Shown here piece after piece: positions 9,401 through 17,483 of a stretch of 38,248 bases of DNA. A model generated the notes under the pieces. The model ran no database searches. It was not told the origin of the DNA and saw only the letters and a program-made list of their open reading frames with translations. A program made the position numbers and the translations under genes. The stretch is from an uncultured Gammaproteobacteria bacterium (GTDB lineage Bacteria; Pseudomonadota; Gammaproteobacteria; Pseudomonadales; UBA5518): NCBI GenBank assembly GCA_903928015.1, contig CAIYPF010000152.1:1-38248 (forward strand), read 5' to 3'. Position 1 is the stretch's first letter. Each line of letters starts with the position of its first letter.

Positions 9401-9429
9401 ATGTGGGGCTGCACCGCCTGCGCTTCAAG
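9401..9429 (-). promoter_or_regulatory. Sigma-32 (heat-shock) promoter of clpB
   Basis: On the minus strand CTTGAA (9424-9429) is followed, after 15 bases, by CCCCACAT (9401-9408). This fits the RpoH consensus CTTGAA-N13-15-CCCCATnT with one mismatch. The -35 overlaps the pgeF stop codon. It lies 28 bases before the clpB ATG, and clpB is a known sigma-32 gene in E. coli. Confidence 0.75.
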
Positions 9430-10216
9430 TCGGTTGCGGGTTTCGTTGCGCTGGATCAATCCACGCGAGCGTCGCCATGCGGCCGGTGACGCCGTCGCGG
9501 CGGTAGGAGAAAAACAGGTCGTTTTCGGCGAAGGTGCAGCGGCCTCCTCCATCAACCTCGTCCACGCCAAGGGCCGAGAGGCACGTGCGCGCCAAAGCAT
9601 AGAGGTCGGCGCGGAATTTCCCGGGCGCGGCCGGCACAGGCACGAAAGCCGCTTCGACCGCGGGGCGAACGCCGTCAGCCCCTGCATCGAGAAAGGCACG
9701 CCTGACGTCCTCGCCGACCTCGAAAGCAGCCGGTCCGATGGCCGGGCCCAGCCACGCACGGAGCGAACCAGGAGGCATGGAGAAGCGCGCTACGCTGGCC
9801 TGTAGAACGCCCGATGCCAGCCCACGCCAGCCGCAGTGCGCAACAGCCACTTCACGACCATCGGCTGCAGCGAGCACCACAGGCAGGCAATCGGCGGTGA
9901 GTACCGCACAGGCCAGACCCGGGCGATCCGTCCACGCAGCGTCTCCTTCCCGGACCACACCATCCGCTCGCGCATCAACCACGCCGGTTCCATGTACCTG
10001 GCGCAGCCACTGCGGAACCTGCTTGAGACCGAGTGTTTCCATGAGCAGCGCACGGTTGCGGGTGACGGCAAGAGGATCGTCCCCCACGTGATCGCCAAGA
10101 TTCAGAGCTGCATGAGGCCCGAGACTGACACCACCGCGACGCTGCGTGACTGCCACACGGACGCCAGCCGGCGCCGCCTCCCAGTCGAAAGGTATCAGCA
10201 GCGCATCAGCGCGCAT
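9425..10216 (-). CDS. pgeF: Peptidoglycan editing factor / laccase-domain protein (YfiH family)
   Basis: A member of the family once called multicopper polyphenol oxidase; E. coli PgeF (YfiH) is linked to removing wrongly built peptidoglycan precursors, and related proteins act on purine nucleosides. From ATG 10216 the protein has 263 aa. The zinc site residues are visible: H75 in VHGTG, C110 in TADC and H127 in VAHCGWRGL. The open frame continues about 72 codons upstream, but that part is the shadow of rluD. The start overlaps the end of rluD by 11 bases, so the two are probably cotranscribed. Confidence 0.93.
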   Translation of the reverse strand: MRADALLIPFDWEAAPAGVRVAVTQRRGGVSLGPHAALNLGDHVGDDPLAVTRNRALLMETLGLKQVPQWLRQVHGTGVVDARADGVVREGDAAWTDRPGLACAVLTADCLPVVLAAADGREVAVAHCGWRGLASGVLQASVARFSMPPGSLRAWLGPAIGPAAFEVGEDVRRAFLDAGADGVRPAVEAAFVPVPAAPGKFRADLYALARTCLSALGVDEVDGGGRCTFAENDLFFSYRRDGVTGRMATLAWIDPAQRNPQPT

Positions 10217-11177
10217 GCAGGAATTCGTCCCGATCCGCACGCAAGGCCTCGAGCAGGGACTGCATGTCTTCCGGCACGGGTGCCTCGAAACCCACGGTTT
10301 CACCGCTCCCCGGATGAACAAAGGACAACCGGAAAGCGTGGAGGGCCTGGCGGCGGAAGCCGCGCAGCGCCTCGACCAGTTCCGGCACTGCCTGCTTGGG
10401 CAGGCGCACACGCCCGCCGTAATCGGGATCACCCGTCACGGGGAATCCGGCCTCCGAGAGATGCACCCGGATCTGGTGGGTGCGTCCCGTCTCGAGTTGC
10501 ACCATCAGGCAGGCATGTGCGCGGAAGCGCTCGAGTACGCGGTAATGCGTGATCGCCTCGCGACCTCCGGCTTCGAGCACAGCCATGCGCTGGCGATCCC
10601 GCGGGTGACGCCCTATGGGGCGATCGATGGTGGTCCCGCTGACCGGAACGCCGTTCACGACGGCGCGGTATTCCCGGCTCACCTCACGGCGCTGGAGGGC
10701 GGCCACGAGAGCCGTCTGCGCGGCAAGTGTGCGAGCCACAACCAGAAGGCCGGTGGTATCGCGATCCAGCCGGTGCACGATCCCGGCGCGCGGGATCTGC
10801 GCAAGCTCAGGGTAGGCAGCGAGAAGCCCGTTCAGCAGGGTGTCATCCGCGTGGCCAGCGGCCGGGTGAACCACCAGCCCGGCTGGCTTGTCGATGATGA
10901 GGATATGCTCGTCCTCATAGACGATCGGGAGGTCCATCTCGGTCGCCTGCCAGTCCCCCTCGGCCTCGGCCTCGGCATCAAGACGCAAATGCTCTCCTCC
11001 GAGCACGATGTCCCGCGGAATGCGCACGGCCCCGTCGACGAGCAAAAGGCCCTCACGGATCCAGCGCTGGAGCCGCGAGCGGGAGAATTCGGGAAAGAGT
11101 TCCGCTGCCACCTGATCCAGTCGACGCCCGGAGACGTCCGGCGGCACATCGCTTTCGCGCAGGATCCTCGAGTTCAT
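10206..11177 (-). CDS. rluD: 23S rRNA pseudouridine synthase (1911/1915/1917)
   Basis: RluD makes the three pseudouridines in helix 69 of 23S rRNA and supports 50S assembly. The 323-aa protein has an N-terminal S4 RNA-binding domain (about 17-75) and the RluA-type catalytic domain with HRLDRDTTG at 135-143; D138 is the catalytic aspartate. RTHQIRVH near 240 is the second family motif. It lies divergent from bamD and upstream of pgeF and clpB, an arrangement also seen in E. coli. Confidence 0.96.
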   Translation of the reverse strand: MNSRILRESDVPPDVSGRRLDQVAAELFPEFSRSRLQRWIREGLLLVDGAVRIPRDIVLGGEHLRLDAEAEAEGDWQATEMDLPIVYEDEHILIIDKPAGLVVHPAAGHADDTLLNGLLAAYPELAQIPRAGIVHRLDRDTTGLLVVARTLAAQTALVAALQRREVSREYRAVVNGVPVSGTTIDRPIGRHPRDRQRMAVLEAGGREAITHYRVLERFRAHACLMVQLETGRTHQIRVHLSEAGFPVTGDPDYGGRVRLPKQAVPELVEALRGFRRQALHAFRLSFVHPGSGETVGFEAPVPEDMQSLLEALRADRDEFLHAR

Positions 11178-11219
11178 GAGCGCGTCACCGGGCCGGGAGG
11201 CAGGTTCAGGGAAGGCCGG

Positions 11220-11228
11220 AGTCTAGCA
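11220..11228 (-). promoter_or_regulatory. Extended -10 promoter upstream of rluD
   Basis: The minus strand reads TGCTAGACT, an extended -10 (TGn plus TAGACT). It sits about 43 bases before the rluD ATG. No good -35 is present, which an extended -10 does not need. Confidence 0.35.
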
Positions 11229-11245
11229 TGGGCCCGTCGATACCC

Positions 11246-11275
11246 TTGGGCGCCCGGAGCGGGCTGTGGTTAAAT
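11246..11275 (+). promoter_or_regulatory. Probable bamD promoter
   Basis: TTGGGC (11246-11251) and TTAAAT (11270-11275) are 18 bases apart, 35 bases before the bamD ATG. It is back to back with the rluD promoter in the divergent spacer. Confidence 0.4.
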
Positions 11276-11310
11276 GCGCGGGCTTCAGGTCATGCAGGCC
11301 GGATCTTCCG

Positions 11311-12204
11311 ATGCTCCCGAACCGATTACTCGCTCTCGCGCTCTCCGCGCTGCTCCTCGCCGGCTGCTCGTGGTTCAAGAGCGACGACGATGAAGTGCCT
11401 CCGGATCAGGGAGAACGGGCCCTCTACGAGACCGCCCAGAAGAACCTCCGCGCCGCGAACTACGATCTCGGCATCAAGAACCTGCAGTTGCTCGAAGCGC
11501 GCTATCCCTTCGGGCCCTACGCAGAGCAAGCGCAGCTCGAGCTGATTTACGCCTACTACCGCAACTACGACCACGAGGAAGCCGTGGCGGCAGCGGACCG
11601 TTTCATCCGCCTGCACCCCCAGCATCCCAGCGCCGACTACGCCTATTACATGAAAGGCCTGTCGTCCTTCACCGAGGGCGAGGGCCTGCTGGAGCGTTTC
11701 CTGCCCACGGACCGCACCCAGCGCGACCCCGGTCCTGCACGACAGTCTTTCTCCGACTTCTCGCAACTGCTCTCACGCTATCCGGGCTCGGAGTACGCCG
11801 CAGACGCCCGTGCCCGCATGGTGCACCTGCGCAACCTCCTCGCCCGCTACGAGATCAACGTCGCCAATTACTACTTCAAACGCCGCGCCTACGTGGCAGC
11901 GCTGAACCGTGGGCGATACGTGGTGGAGAACTTCCAGGAAACCCCCGCCGTGCCCGACGGACTGGCCGTGATGGCGCAGGCCTATCTCATACTCGGGATG
12001 GAAGACCTCGCCCAGAACGCGATCACAGCACTGAAGACCAACTATCCGGACCATCCGTCTCTGGACAAGAGTGGCAACTTCTTGGCGCAGCGCTTCCCCG
12101 GCGACCGTGGCCGCTCGTGGAAAAATATCGCATCACTGGGTTTCGTGGACCGCTCGGTCCCGCCGCACTTCGACAGCCGCGAGATCTACGAGAAAACCAA
12201 ATAA
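11311..12204 (+). CDS. bamD: Outer membrane protein assembly factor BamD (lipoprotein)
   Basis: BamD is the essential lipoprotein of the BAM complex that folds beta-barrels into the outer membrane; it contacts BamA and reads C-terminal signals of substrates. From ATG 11311 the protein has 297 aa with a lipoprotein signal peptide and lipobox LLAGC (acylated C19), then TPR repeats (for example [17 protein letters not shown] and [19 protein letters not shown]). A longer frame from 11266 would place 15 residues before the signal peptide and is rejected. It is long for the family (E. coli 245 aa), with an extended C-terminus. Confidence 0.95.
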   Translation: MLPNRLLALALSALLLAGCSWFKSDDDEVPPDQGERALYETAQKNLRAANYDLGIKNLQLLEARYPFGPYAEQAQLELIYAYYRNYDHEEAVAAADRFIRLHPQHPSADYAYYMKGLSSFTEGEGLLERFLPTDRTQRDPGPARQSFSDFSQLLSRYPGSEYAADARARMVHLRNLLARYEINVANYYFKRRAYVAALNRGRYVVENFQETPAVPDGLAVMAQAYLILGMEDLAQNAITALKTNYPDHPSLDKSGNFLAQRFPGDRGRSWKNIASLGFVDRSVPPHFDSREIYEKTK

Positions 12205-12210
12205 GCCGCC

Positions 12211-13839
12211 TCAGTCCCCGGGCTTCCAGCCCGAGGTGATCGGGTAGCGGCGATCCCGGCCGAAGGCCTTCTGCGTCACGCGAACGCCCACGGGCGCCTG
12301 CCGGCGTTTGTACTCGTTCAGGTCGACCAGCCGGATCACCCTCGCCACTGTCTGCGCGTCGAATCCATCGGCAACGATCGCGTTGGCGCTCATGTCGCGC
12401 TCCACGTAGCGCTCGAGAATCTGGTCAAGCACGGCATAGGGTGGCAGGTTGTCCTCGTCTTTCTGGTCAGGCGCGAGTTCGGCAGAAGGCGGACGGATGA
12501 TCACCCGCTCCGGTATCACGGCACTGCGGGCGTTGCGATGGCGGGCAAGCTCGAATACCAGCGTCTTGGGTACATCCTTCAGCACGTCGAAACCGCCGGC
12601 CATGTCGCCATAGAGCGTCGAGTAACCCACTGCCATCTCGCTCTTGTTGCCGGTGGTGAGCACCAGCAGTCCTTTTTTGTTGGATATCGCCATCAACACC
12701 ACGCCCCTGCAGCGCGCCTGCAGGTTCTGCTCGGTGGTATCGAGGGAACTGCCCGCAAATTCGCCCGCGAGCGCCGACATGAAGGCCTCGTACATCGGCT
12801 CTATCGACATGACGCTGAAGCGCACGCCCAGTGCCTGCGCCTCGGCCTCCGCGTCCTCGATGCTCATTGCCGCCGTGTAGCGGAAGGGCATCATCACCGC
12901 CTCGACCCGCTCTGCACCCAGTGCGTCCACCGCAATGGCCAGCGTTAGCGCGGAATCGATGCCGCCCGAGAGACCCAGCACCACGCCACGGAAGCGGTTC
13001 TTGAGCACGTAATCGCGTACACCGCTCACAAGTGCGCTGTAGACCAGCGCGTGGTACTCGGGCTCGGGGGCGATGGAGCCGTCGAGACCCACGCTGCCAT
13101 CGGCGCCGCGCAGGACCCGCACCGGGTAGAGACCCTCCTCGAAATGCGGCGCACGAGCGGCCAGCCGGCCGGCAGCATCCACAGCGATGGAGCCTCCATC
13201 AAACACGAGCTCGTCCTGCCCACCGACCATATTGGCGTAGACAACCGCAACACCGCCCTCGAGCGCGCGTTCGGCCACCACGGCAAGCCGATCATGGTGC
13301 TTGCCTGCGTGGTAGGGAGAGGCGTTGATGTTGAGCAGCAACTCCGCGCCCGCCGCGACAGCACGCTCGGAAGGCCCCGCGTGCCAGATGTCTTCGCACA
13401 CGGAGAGCCCCACCCGGAACCCGCCGATCTCCACCACGCAGGCGCTGTCGCCCGGCACGAAATAGCGCTTCTCGTCGAAGACCTGGTAGTTGGGCAATTC
13501 CATCTTGGCGTACTCGGCCACCAGGCGTTCGCCGTGGAAAAGGCCCGCGACGTTACGCAACCCGCCTGCACCCGGTCGCGGATAACCGACCAGTACCCAG
13601 GCCTCGGGAAGCTCAGCGCGCAGGGTAGCCAGCGCACGCTCGATGCGCGGGCCAATGCTCTCGCGCAGCAGCAGGTCTTCGGGGGGATAGCCGCTCAGCA
13701 TGAGCTCGGGAAAAACGACGACATCGGCGCCGTGTTCGGCAACTGCGCGATGACTGGTGGCAACGACCATCCGCGTGTTGCCCTCGATGTCTCCCACGAG
13801 CGGATTGACCTGGGCCATGACAACACAGAGCTGCGACAT
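12211..13839 (-). CDS. nadE: Glutamine-dependent NAD+ synthetase
   Basis: It amidates nicotinic acid adenine dinucleotide to NAD+, using ammonia released from glutamine. 542 aa from ATG 13839: an N-terminal nitrilase-type glutaminase domain with catalytic triad E45 (FPELML), K112 (KMELPNY) and C148 (SVCEDIW), and a C-terminal ATP-pyrophosphatase domain with P-loop SGGIDS (291-296). The frame opens 21 codons further up, but MSQLCVVMAQVNPLVGD is the family start. It is convergent with bamD, six bases between stops. A weak promoter may lie upstream; I see no clear operon partner. Confidence 0.96.
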   Translation of the reverse strand: MSQLCVVMAQVNPLVGDIEGNTRMVVATSHRAVAEHGADVVVFPELMLSGYPPEDLLLRESIGPRIERALATLRAELPEAWVLVGYPRPGAGGLRNVAGLFHGERLVAEYAKMELPNYQVFDEKRYFVPGDSACVVEIGGFRVGLSVCEDIWHAGPSERAVAAGAELLLNINASPYHAGKHHDRLAVVAERALEGGVAVVYANMVGGQDELVFDGGSIAVDAAGRLAARAPHFEEGLYPVRVLRGADGSVGLDGSIAPEPEYHALVYSALVSGVRDYVLKNRFRGVVLGLSGGIDSALTLAIAVDALGAERVEAVMMPFRYTAAMSIEDAEAEAQALGVRFSVMSIEPMYEAFMSALAGEFAGSSLDTTEQNLQARCRGVVLMAISNKKGLLVLTTGNKSEMAVGYSTLYGDMAGGFDVLKDVPKTLVFELARHRNARSAVIPERVIIRPPSAELAPDQKDEDNLPPYAVLDQILERYVERDMSANAIVADGFDAQTVARVIRLVDLNEYKRRQAPVGVRVTQKAFGRDRRYPITSGWKPGD

Positions 13840-13920
13840 CGTTCCGGAGGCCTCTGATCGGGGAGCAACTGCATTGTCCCGCATACGCGGCTCCAAGGGC
13901 AAAACACGCCGCAGCTCCGG

Positions 13921-13949
13921 TTCACATCGAAGGCCTGCGGGGCTAGGCT
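13921..13949 (+). promoter_or_regulatory. Promoter for the PP0621-pilS-pilR unit
   Basis: TTCACA (13921-13926, 5 of 6 to TTGACA) and TAGGCT (13944-13949) are separated by 17 bases and lie 30 bases before the PP0621-family ATG. Confidence 0.45.
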
Positions 13950-13978
13950 AGACGACACCTCCGGCACAGTGATTCCGC

Positions 13979-14215
13979 ATGCCGCTTCTAAGGCTAGTGT
14001 TCCTCCTGCTCCTCGCGTTCATTGCCTGGCGGGCCTACCGCCTCCTGTTTGCGCCCAGGCCACGTCCGCCCGCGCCCCCACCGCTGCAGGACATGGTGCG
14101 CTGCGCCGTGTGCGAGGTGCACCTGCCCGTGACATCCGCCTTGCGGCACGACGGCCAGGCCTTCTGCGGCGAAGCCCACAAGCGGGACTACCTCGCCCGC
14201 CACGGGCAGGGCTAG
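13979..14215 (+). CDS. PP0621-family small membrane protein
   Basis: A 78-aa protein with one N-terminal membrane segment (about 4-20, LLRLVFLLLLAFIAW), a proline-rich linker, and a C-terminal CxxC (VRCAVC) and CGEAH set that could bind zinc. Such genes precede pilS in many gammaproteobacteria; the function is unknown. No strong Shine-Dalgarno site is visible. The seven-base gap to pilS suggests one operon with pilS and pilR and hence a possible link to pilus control, which is inference from context. Confidence 0.85.
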   Translation: MPLLRLVFLLLLAFIAWRAYRLLFAPRPRPPAPPPLQDMVRCAVCEVHLPVTSALRHDGQAFCGEAHKRDYLARHGQG

Positions 14216-14222
14216 CAAGGGC

Positions 14223-15845
14223 ATGCCCAACGCGCTCGCGCGGGATCCGGAGGGCAGCTACGGGCTGCTCCGCGTCTACAGCTATTACCGGGCCACGCTG
14301 GCCTTGCTGCTGCTCCTGATGTACTGGCTGCTGCGCCATTCCGAGAGCGCGGCCTTGCTGCAGCGCGAGCTCTATCTCTTCACCGCCATCCCCTACGCAC
14401 TGCTCACGGTCGGTCGCCTGATCGTCGTGCTGGTGCGCCCGCGTACGCCACAACCACGGCATGTCTTCGCGATGCTCGTGGTGGATATCGGTTCGCAGGT
14501 ACTGATCACGCATGCCAGCGGTGGCATCAACGGCGGTTTCGCGGTGCTGCTGATGGTGACCACTGGCGCGGCGGCCGTGTTCGTGCCAGGGCAGATCGCA
14601 ACGCTGGTAGCGGCGCTCACGAGCATTGCCGTGCTTTTCGAGGCGCTCTGGATAGTCGTCCGTCAGAACGCACCGGTCGGCGAGGTCTTCTCCGCAGGCG
14701 TGCTGGGCGTACTGCTCTTCGCGAGCTCGATACTCGTGCAGCGCCTTGCGCTGCGGCTGCAACGCAGCCAGGCGCTGGCAAACCAGCAGTCACGCGAACT
14801 GGGGGAACTGCAGCAGCTCAACCAGCTGATCGTGCAGCGGATGCAGACAGGAATTCTTCTGGTCGGCTCTGACAACCGAGTCAGGATCGCAAACCATGCG
14901 GCAGCGCGTCTGCTCGGCACCGGCGAGCACGAGATGGCAGCCGCCGACACGTCGCTGCCGGCTGCGATCGGCAACGCCCTCGACGCATGGCGGCGCAACC
15001 CCGCGCGCCTGCTCGCCCCCTTCAAGCTGCGCGAGGACGGGCCACAGGTGCAGCTCTCCTTCGCTCGCCTCGATTCGGCCGCAGGAGAGGCCACGCTGGT
15101 CTTCGCCGAGGATTTCACCCGCATTGCCCAACAGGCGCAGCAACTGAAACTCGCCTCGCTGGGCAGGCTCACGGCGAGTATCGCCCACGAGATACGCAAT
15201 CCCCTGGGCTCCATCAGCCACGCGGCACAGCTGCTGCGCGAATCCACCGACCTGCCCGCCGACGACCACCGCCTGGTCGAGATCGTCATCGGCAACGCCG
15301 AGCGCACGAACGAAGTGATCGAGAGCGTGCTCACGCTCTCGCGCGGACAGCAGCCGCGACCCGAGCGCGTGCAACTGGCGGTGTGGCTGCAGCGCTTCGC
15401 GGCCGAACTGCGCCAACGCACGCACGACGCCCGCATCGAGGTCGATGTAGCAGAGCCCGCTGCAGAAGCGGAGGCGAGCGTCGATCCCACACACCTGCGT
15501 CAGGTGTTGCAGAACCTCGCAGAGAACGGCCTGCGCTACAGCATCCGGGCCACCGGCATGCCATCGCTGGACCTGCGGCTCGATATCGATGCGCGCACGG
15601 GCTTGCCGGTACTCGACGTGCACGACCACGGGCAAGGCGTCCCGCCCGAGAACGTCGACCGCATTTTCGAACCCTTCTTCACCACCGAATCCACCGGCAC
15701 CGGGCTTGGCCTGTACCTCTCGAGGGAACTCTGCGAAGCTAGCCAGATACGGCTCGAATACCGCGCCGAAGCGGGTTCGGGCGGCTGCTTCAGGCTGTGT
15801 TTCCCCCATCCGGAGCGGCGCGCGGTGCCGGCACCGGCCACCTGA
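14223..15845 (+). CDS. pilS: Sensor histidine kinase PilS
   Basis: PilS is the inner-membrane kinase that phosphorylates PilR to control the major pilin gene; in Pseudomonas it senses pilin level in the membrane. 540 aa: six membrane segments in the first 175 residues, a PAS region (about 200-300), the dimerisation domain with H322 in AHEIRNPLGSISH, and an ATPase domain with N-box QNLAENGL, G1 DHGQGVP, F-box FEPFFTT and G2 GTGLGLYLSREL. All catalytic motifs are intact. It lies between the PP0621 gene and pilR, 34 bases before the latter. Confidence 0.95.
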   Translation: MPNALARDPEGSYGLLRVYSYYRATLALLLLLMYWLLRHSESAALLQRELYLFTAIPYALLTVGRLIVVLVRPRTPQPRHVFAMLVVDIGSQVLITHASGGINGGFAVLLMVTTGAAAVFVPGQIATLVAALTSIAVLFEALWIVVRQNAPVGEVFSAGVLGVLLFASSILVQRLALRLQRSQALANQQSRELGELQQLNQLIVQRMQTGILLVGSDNRVRIANHAAARLLGTGEHEMAAADTSLPAAIGNALDAWRRNPARLLAPFKLREDGPQVQLSFARLDSAAGEATLVFAEDFTRIAQQAQQLKLASLGRLTASIAHEIRNPLGSISHAAQLLRESTDLPADDHRLVEIVIGNAERTNEVIESVLTLSRGQQPRPERVQLAVWLQRFAAELRQRTHDARIEVDVAEPAAEAEASVDPTHLRQVLQNLAENGLRYSIRATGMPSLDLRLDIDARTGLPVLDVHDHGQGVPPENVDRIFEPFFTTESTGTGLGLYLSRELCEASQIRLEYRAEAGSGGCFRLCFPHPERRAVPAPAT

Positions 15846-15879
15846 ACCGGCACATCAGGGCAAGGAATCCAGATAACCG

Positions 15880-17241
15880 ATGAGCAGTCCTTCGGTACTC
15901 ATCGTCGACGACGAGCCCGACATCCGCGAACTCCTCGCGATGACCATCCGCCGCATGGGATTCGAGGCACTGTGCGCCGCGGATCTCGAGAGTGCGCGCA
16001 ACCTGCTCGCCAAGAGACGCTTCGATTTCTGCCTCACCGACATGAAACTTCCCGACGGCACGGGCCTACAGCTGATCGAGCATCTGCAGTCGCGTCCAGA
16101 CGCGCCGCCCGTGGCGGTGATCACAGCCTTCGGCAGCGTGGATCTCGCGATCGAATCCATGAAGGCGGGTGCCTTCGATTTCCTCACCAAGCCCATCGAC
16201 CTCGAGCGCCTGCGTGCGCTGGTGAAGAACGCATTGCCGGGCGCCACGGCCCAGAAGGATGCGGGAGCGGACACGCCGCGCGCGGAGTTGCTGGGCGAGG
16301 CGCTCCCGATCCGGCAACTGCGCGAGCAGATCCTGAAACTCGCCCGCAGCCAGGCCCCCGTGTATGTAAGCGGAGAGTCCGGCAGCGGCAAGGAACTGGT
16401 GGCGCGCCTGATCCACGCGCACGGACCGAGGGCTGCCGCGGCCTTCGTGCCCGTGAACTGTGGGGCGATCCCGACAGAACTCATGGAGAGCGAGTTCTTC
16501 GGCCACCGCAGGGGCAGCTTCACGGGAGCGGTGAGCGACAAGCAGGGGCTCTTCCAGGCTGCCAGCGGCGGAACCCTGTTCCTCGATGAAGTCGCGGATC
16601 TCCCGCTGCCCATGCAGGTGAAACTGCTGCGGGCGATCCAGGAGAAATCGGTTCGCCCCGTCGGCGCAGAACAGGAAGTGAAAGTGGACGTGCGCATACT
16701 GAGCGCAACGCACCGCAACCTCGCGGTCGAGGTGGAACGGGGGCGCTTTCGCAGCGATCTCTTCTACCGCGTCAACGTGATCGAAGTGGCGGTGCCCAGC
16801 CTGCGGGACCGCGCGGGCGACATACCCATGCTCGCCAGCGCCTGCATAAGCCGCCTGGCTGTGGAATACGGTGCTGCGGCCCCCGCCGTCCACCCCGATG
16901 CGATGGCGGCACTGATGGATTATTCATTCCCCGGCAATGTCCGCGAACTCGAGAACATCCTCGAGCGCGCCTTCACCCTGTGCGAGGACGGCGTCATCCG
17001 CGCGGATGACCTGCGATTGCCGCGAGGCGAATCGGCGGAAGAAGACCCGATCGCTGGCCTGGCCGATGAATTCGATCCTGACGCGGGTGTATCGCTCGAA
17101 CAATTCCTCGACGAGATCGAGCGCAAGGCCGTGATGCGGGCGCTCGAGATGGAGCGCTGGAACCGCACCGCCGCGGCGCGCCGCCTGGGGATGAGTTTCC
17201 GCCAGATGCGTTATCGCCTGAAAAAGCTCGGCATCGACTGA
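15880..17241 (+). CDS. pilR: Sigma-54-dependent response regulator PilR
   Basis: PilR is the NtrC-type activator of type IV pilin transcription. 453 aa: receiver domain with D54 in LTDMKLPDG, AAA+ domain with Walker A GESGSGKE (165-172), sigma-54 contact loop GSFTGA (212-217) and Walker B GGTLFLDE, and a C-terminal Fis-type helix-turn-helix (about 415-453, NRTAAARRLGMSFRQMRYRL). The loop has Ser in place of the more usual Ala at its second position, a known tolerated variant. The target pilA is not in the window; a sigma-54-like site lies upstream of the adjacent fimT. Confidence 0.95.
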   Translation: MSSPSVLIVDDEPDIRELLAMTIRRMGFEALCAADLESARNLLAKRRFDFCLTDMKLPDGTGLQLIEHLQSRPDAPPVAVITAFGSVDLAIESMKAGAFDFLTKPIDLERLRALVKNALPGATAQKDAGADTPRAELLGEALPIRQLREQILKLARSQAPVYVSGESGSGKELVARLIHAHGPRAAAAFVPVNCGAIPTELMESEFFGHRRGSFTGAVSDKQGLFQAASGGTLFLDEVADLPLPMQVKLLRAIQEKSVRPVGAEQEVKVDVRILSATHRNLAVEVERGRFRSDLFYRVNVIEVAVPSLRDRAGDIPMLASACISRLAVEYGAAAPAVHPDAMAALMDYSFPGNVRELENILERAFTLCEDGVIRADDLRLPRGESAEEDPIAGLADEFDPDAGVSLEQFLDEIERKAVMRALEMERWNRTAAARRLGMSFRQMRYRLKKLGID

Positions 17242-17310
17242 CGCACACTTCCCGCACTATCCGATATTTCCTACAGACACACACCGCAGGCGGGCCTTAG
17301 CTTTGGTCCT

Positions 17311-17385
17311 GCGCGCAAGGATGCGCGCTGAGCCACGGAAGGCAGGCCCCACGGAAGGGGCAAACGGGAAAGGACTTCCTTGCCC
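17311..17385 (+). other. Two hairpins in the pilR-fimT spacer
   Basis: The 242-base spacer 17242-17483 holds no gene. It contains GCGCGC/GCGCGC with a 6-base loop (17311-17328) and a composite hairpin 17358-17385 in which GGGCAA/TTGCCC encloses GGAA/TTCC. Neither is followed by a T-run, so they look like mRNA structures or pilR 3'-end folds more than intrinsic terminators. Confidence 0.4.
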
Positions 17386-17386
17386 G

Positions 17387-17431
17387 CCGCCATGCCCGCC
17401 AGACCATGGAAGGAAAGGTCGGGCATGGCGG
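17387..17431. repeat. 12-bp perfect inverted repeat upstream of fimT
   Basis: Arms CCGCCATGCCCG (17387-17398) and CGGGCATGGCGG (17420-17431) are perfectly complementary around a 21-base loop. An 11-base stretch GCCATGCCCGC also occurs in the REP elements at 38169-38248, so this may be a decayed REP doublet. Otherwise it could be an operator or a transcript-stabilising hairpin ahead of fimT. Confidence 0.55.
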
Positions 17432-17440
17432 ACATCCTGC
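17426..17440 (+). promoter_or_regulatory. Possible sigma-54 promoter for fimT
   Basis: TGGCGGACATCCTGC has the GG-N10-GC spacing of a -24/-12 promoter (consensus TGGCAC-N5-TTGC) and sits 44 bases before the fimT ATG, next to the PilR gene. The match is partial, and the site overlaps the inverted repeat arm, so it remains tentative. Confidence 0.3.
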
Positions 17441-17483
17441 CGCGGGCTTCGTTGGTGTCGCAGGGCTCCAGGGAGGGAGCGAT

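Noticed and set aside
12219-12233. Hairpin CGGGCT/AGCCCG between bamD and nadE as a terminator
   Set aside because: It has a 3-base loop, no T-run and lies inside the nadE coding end.
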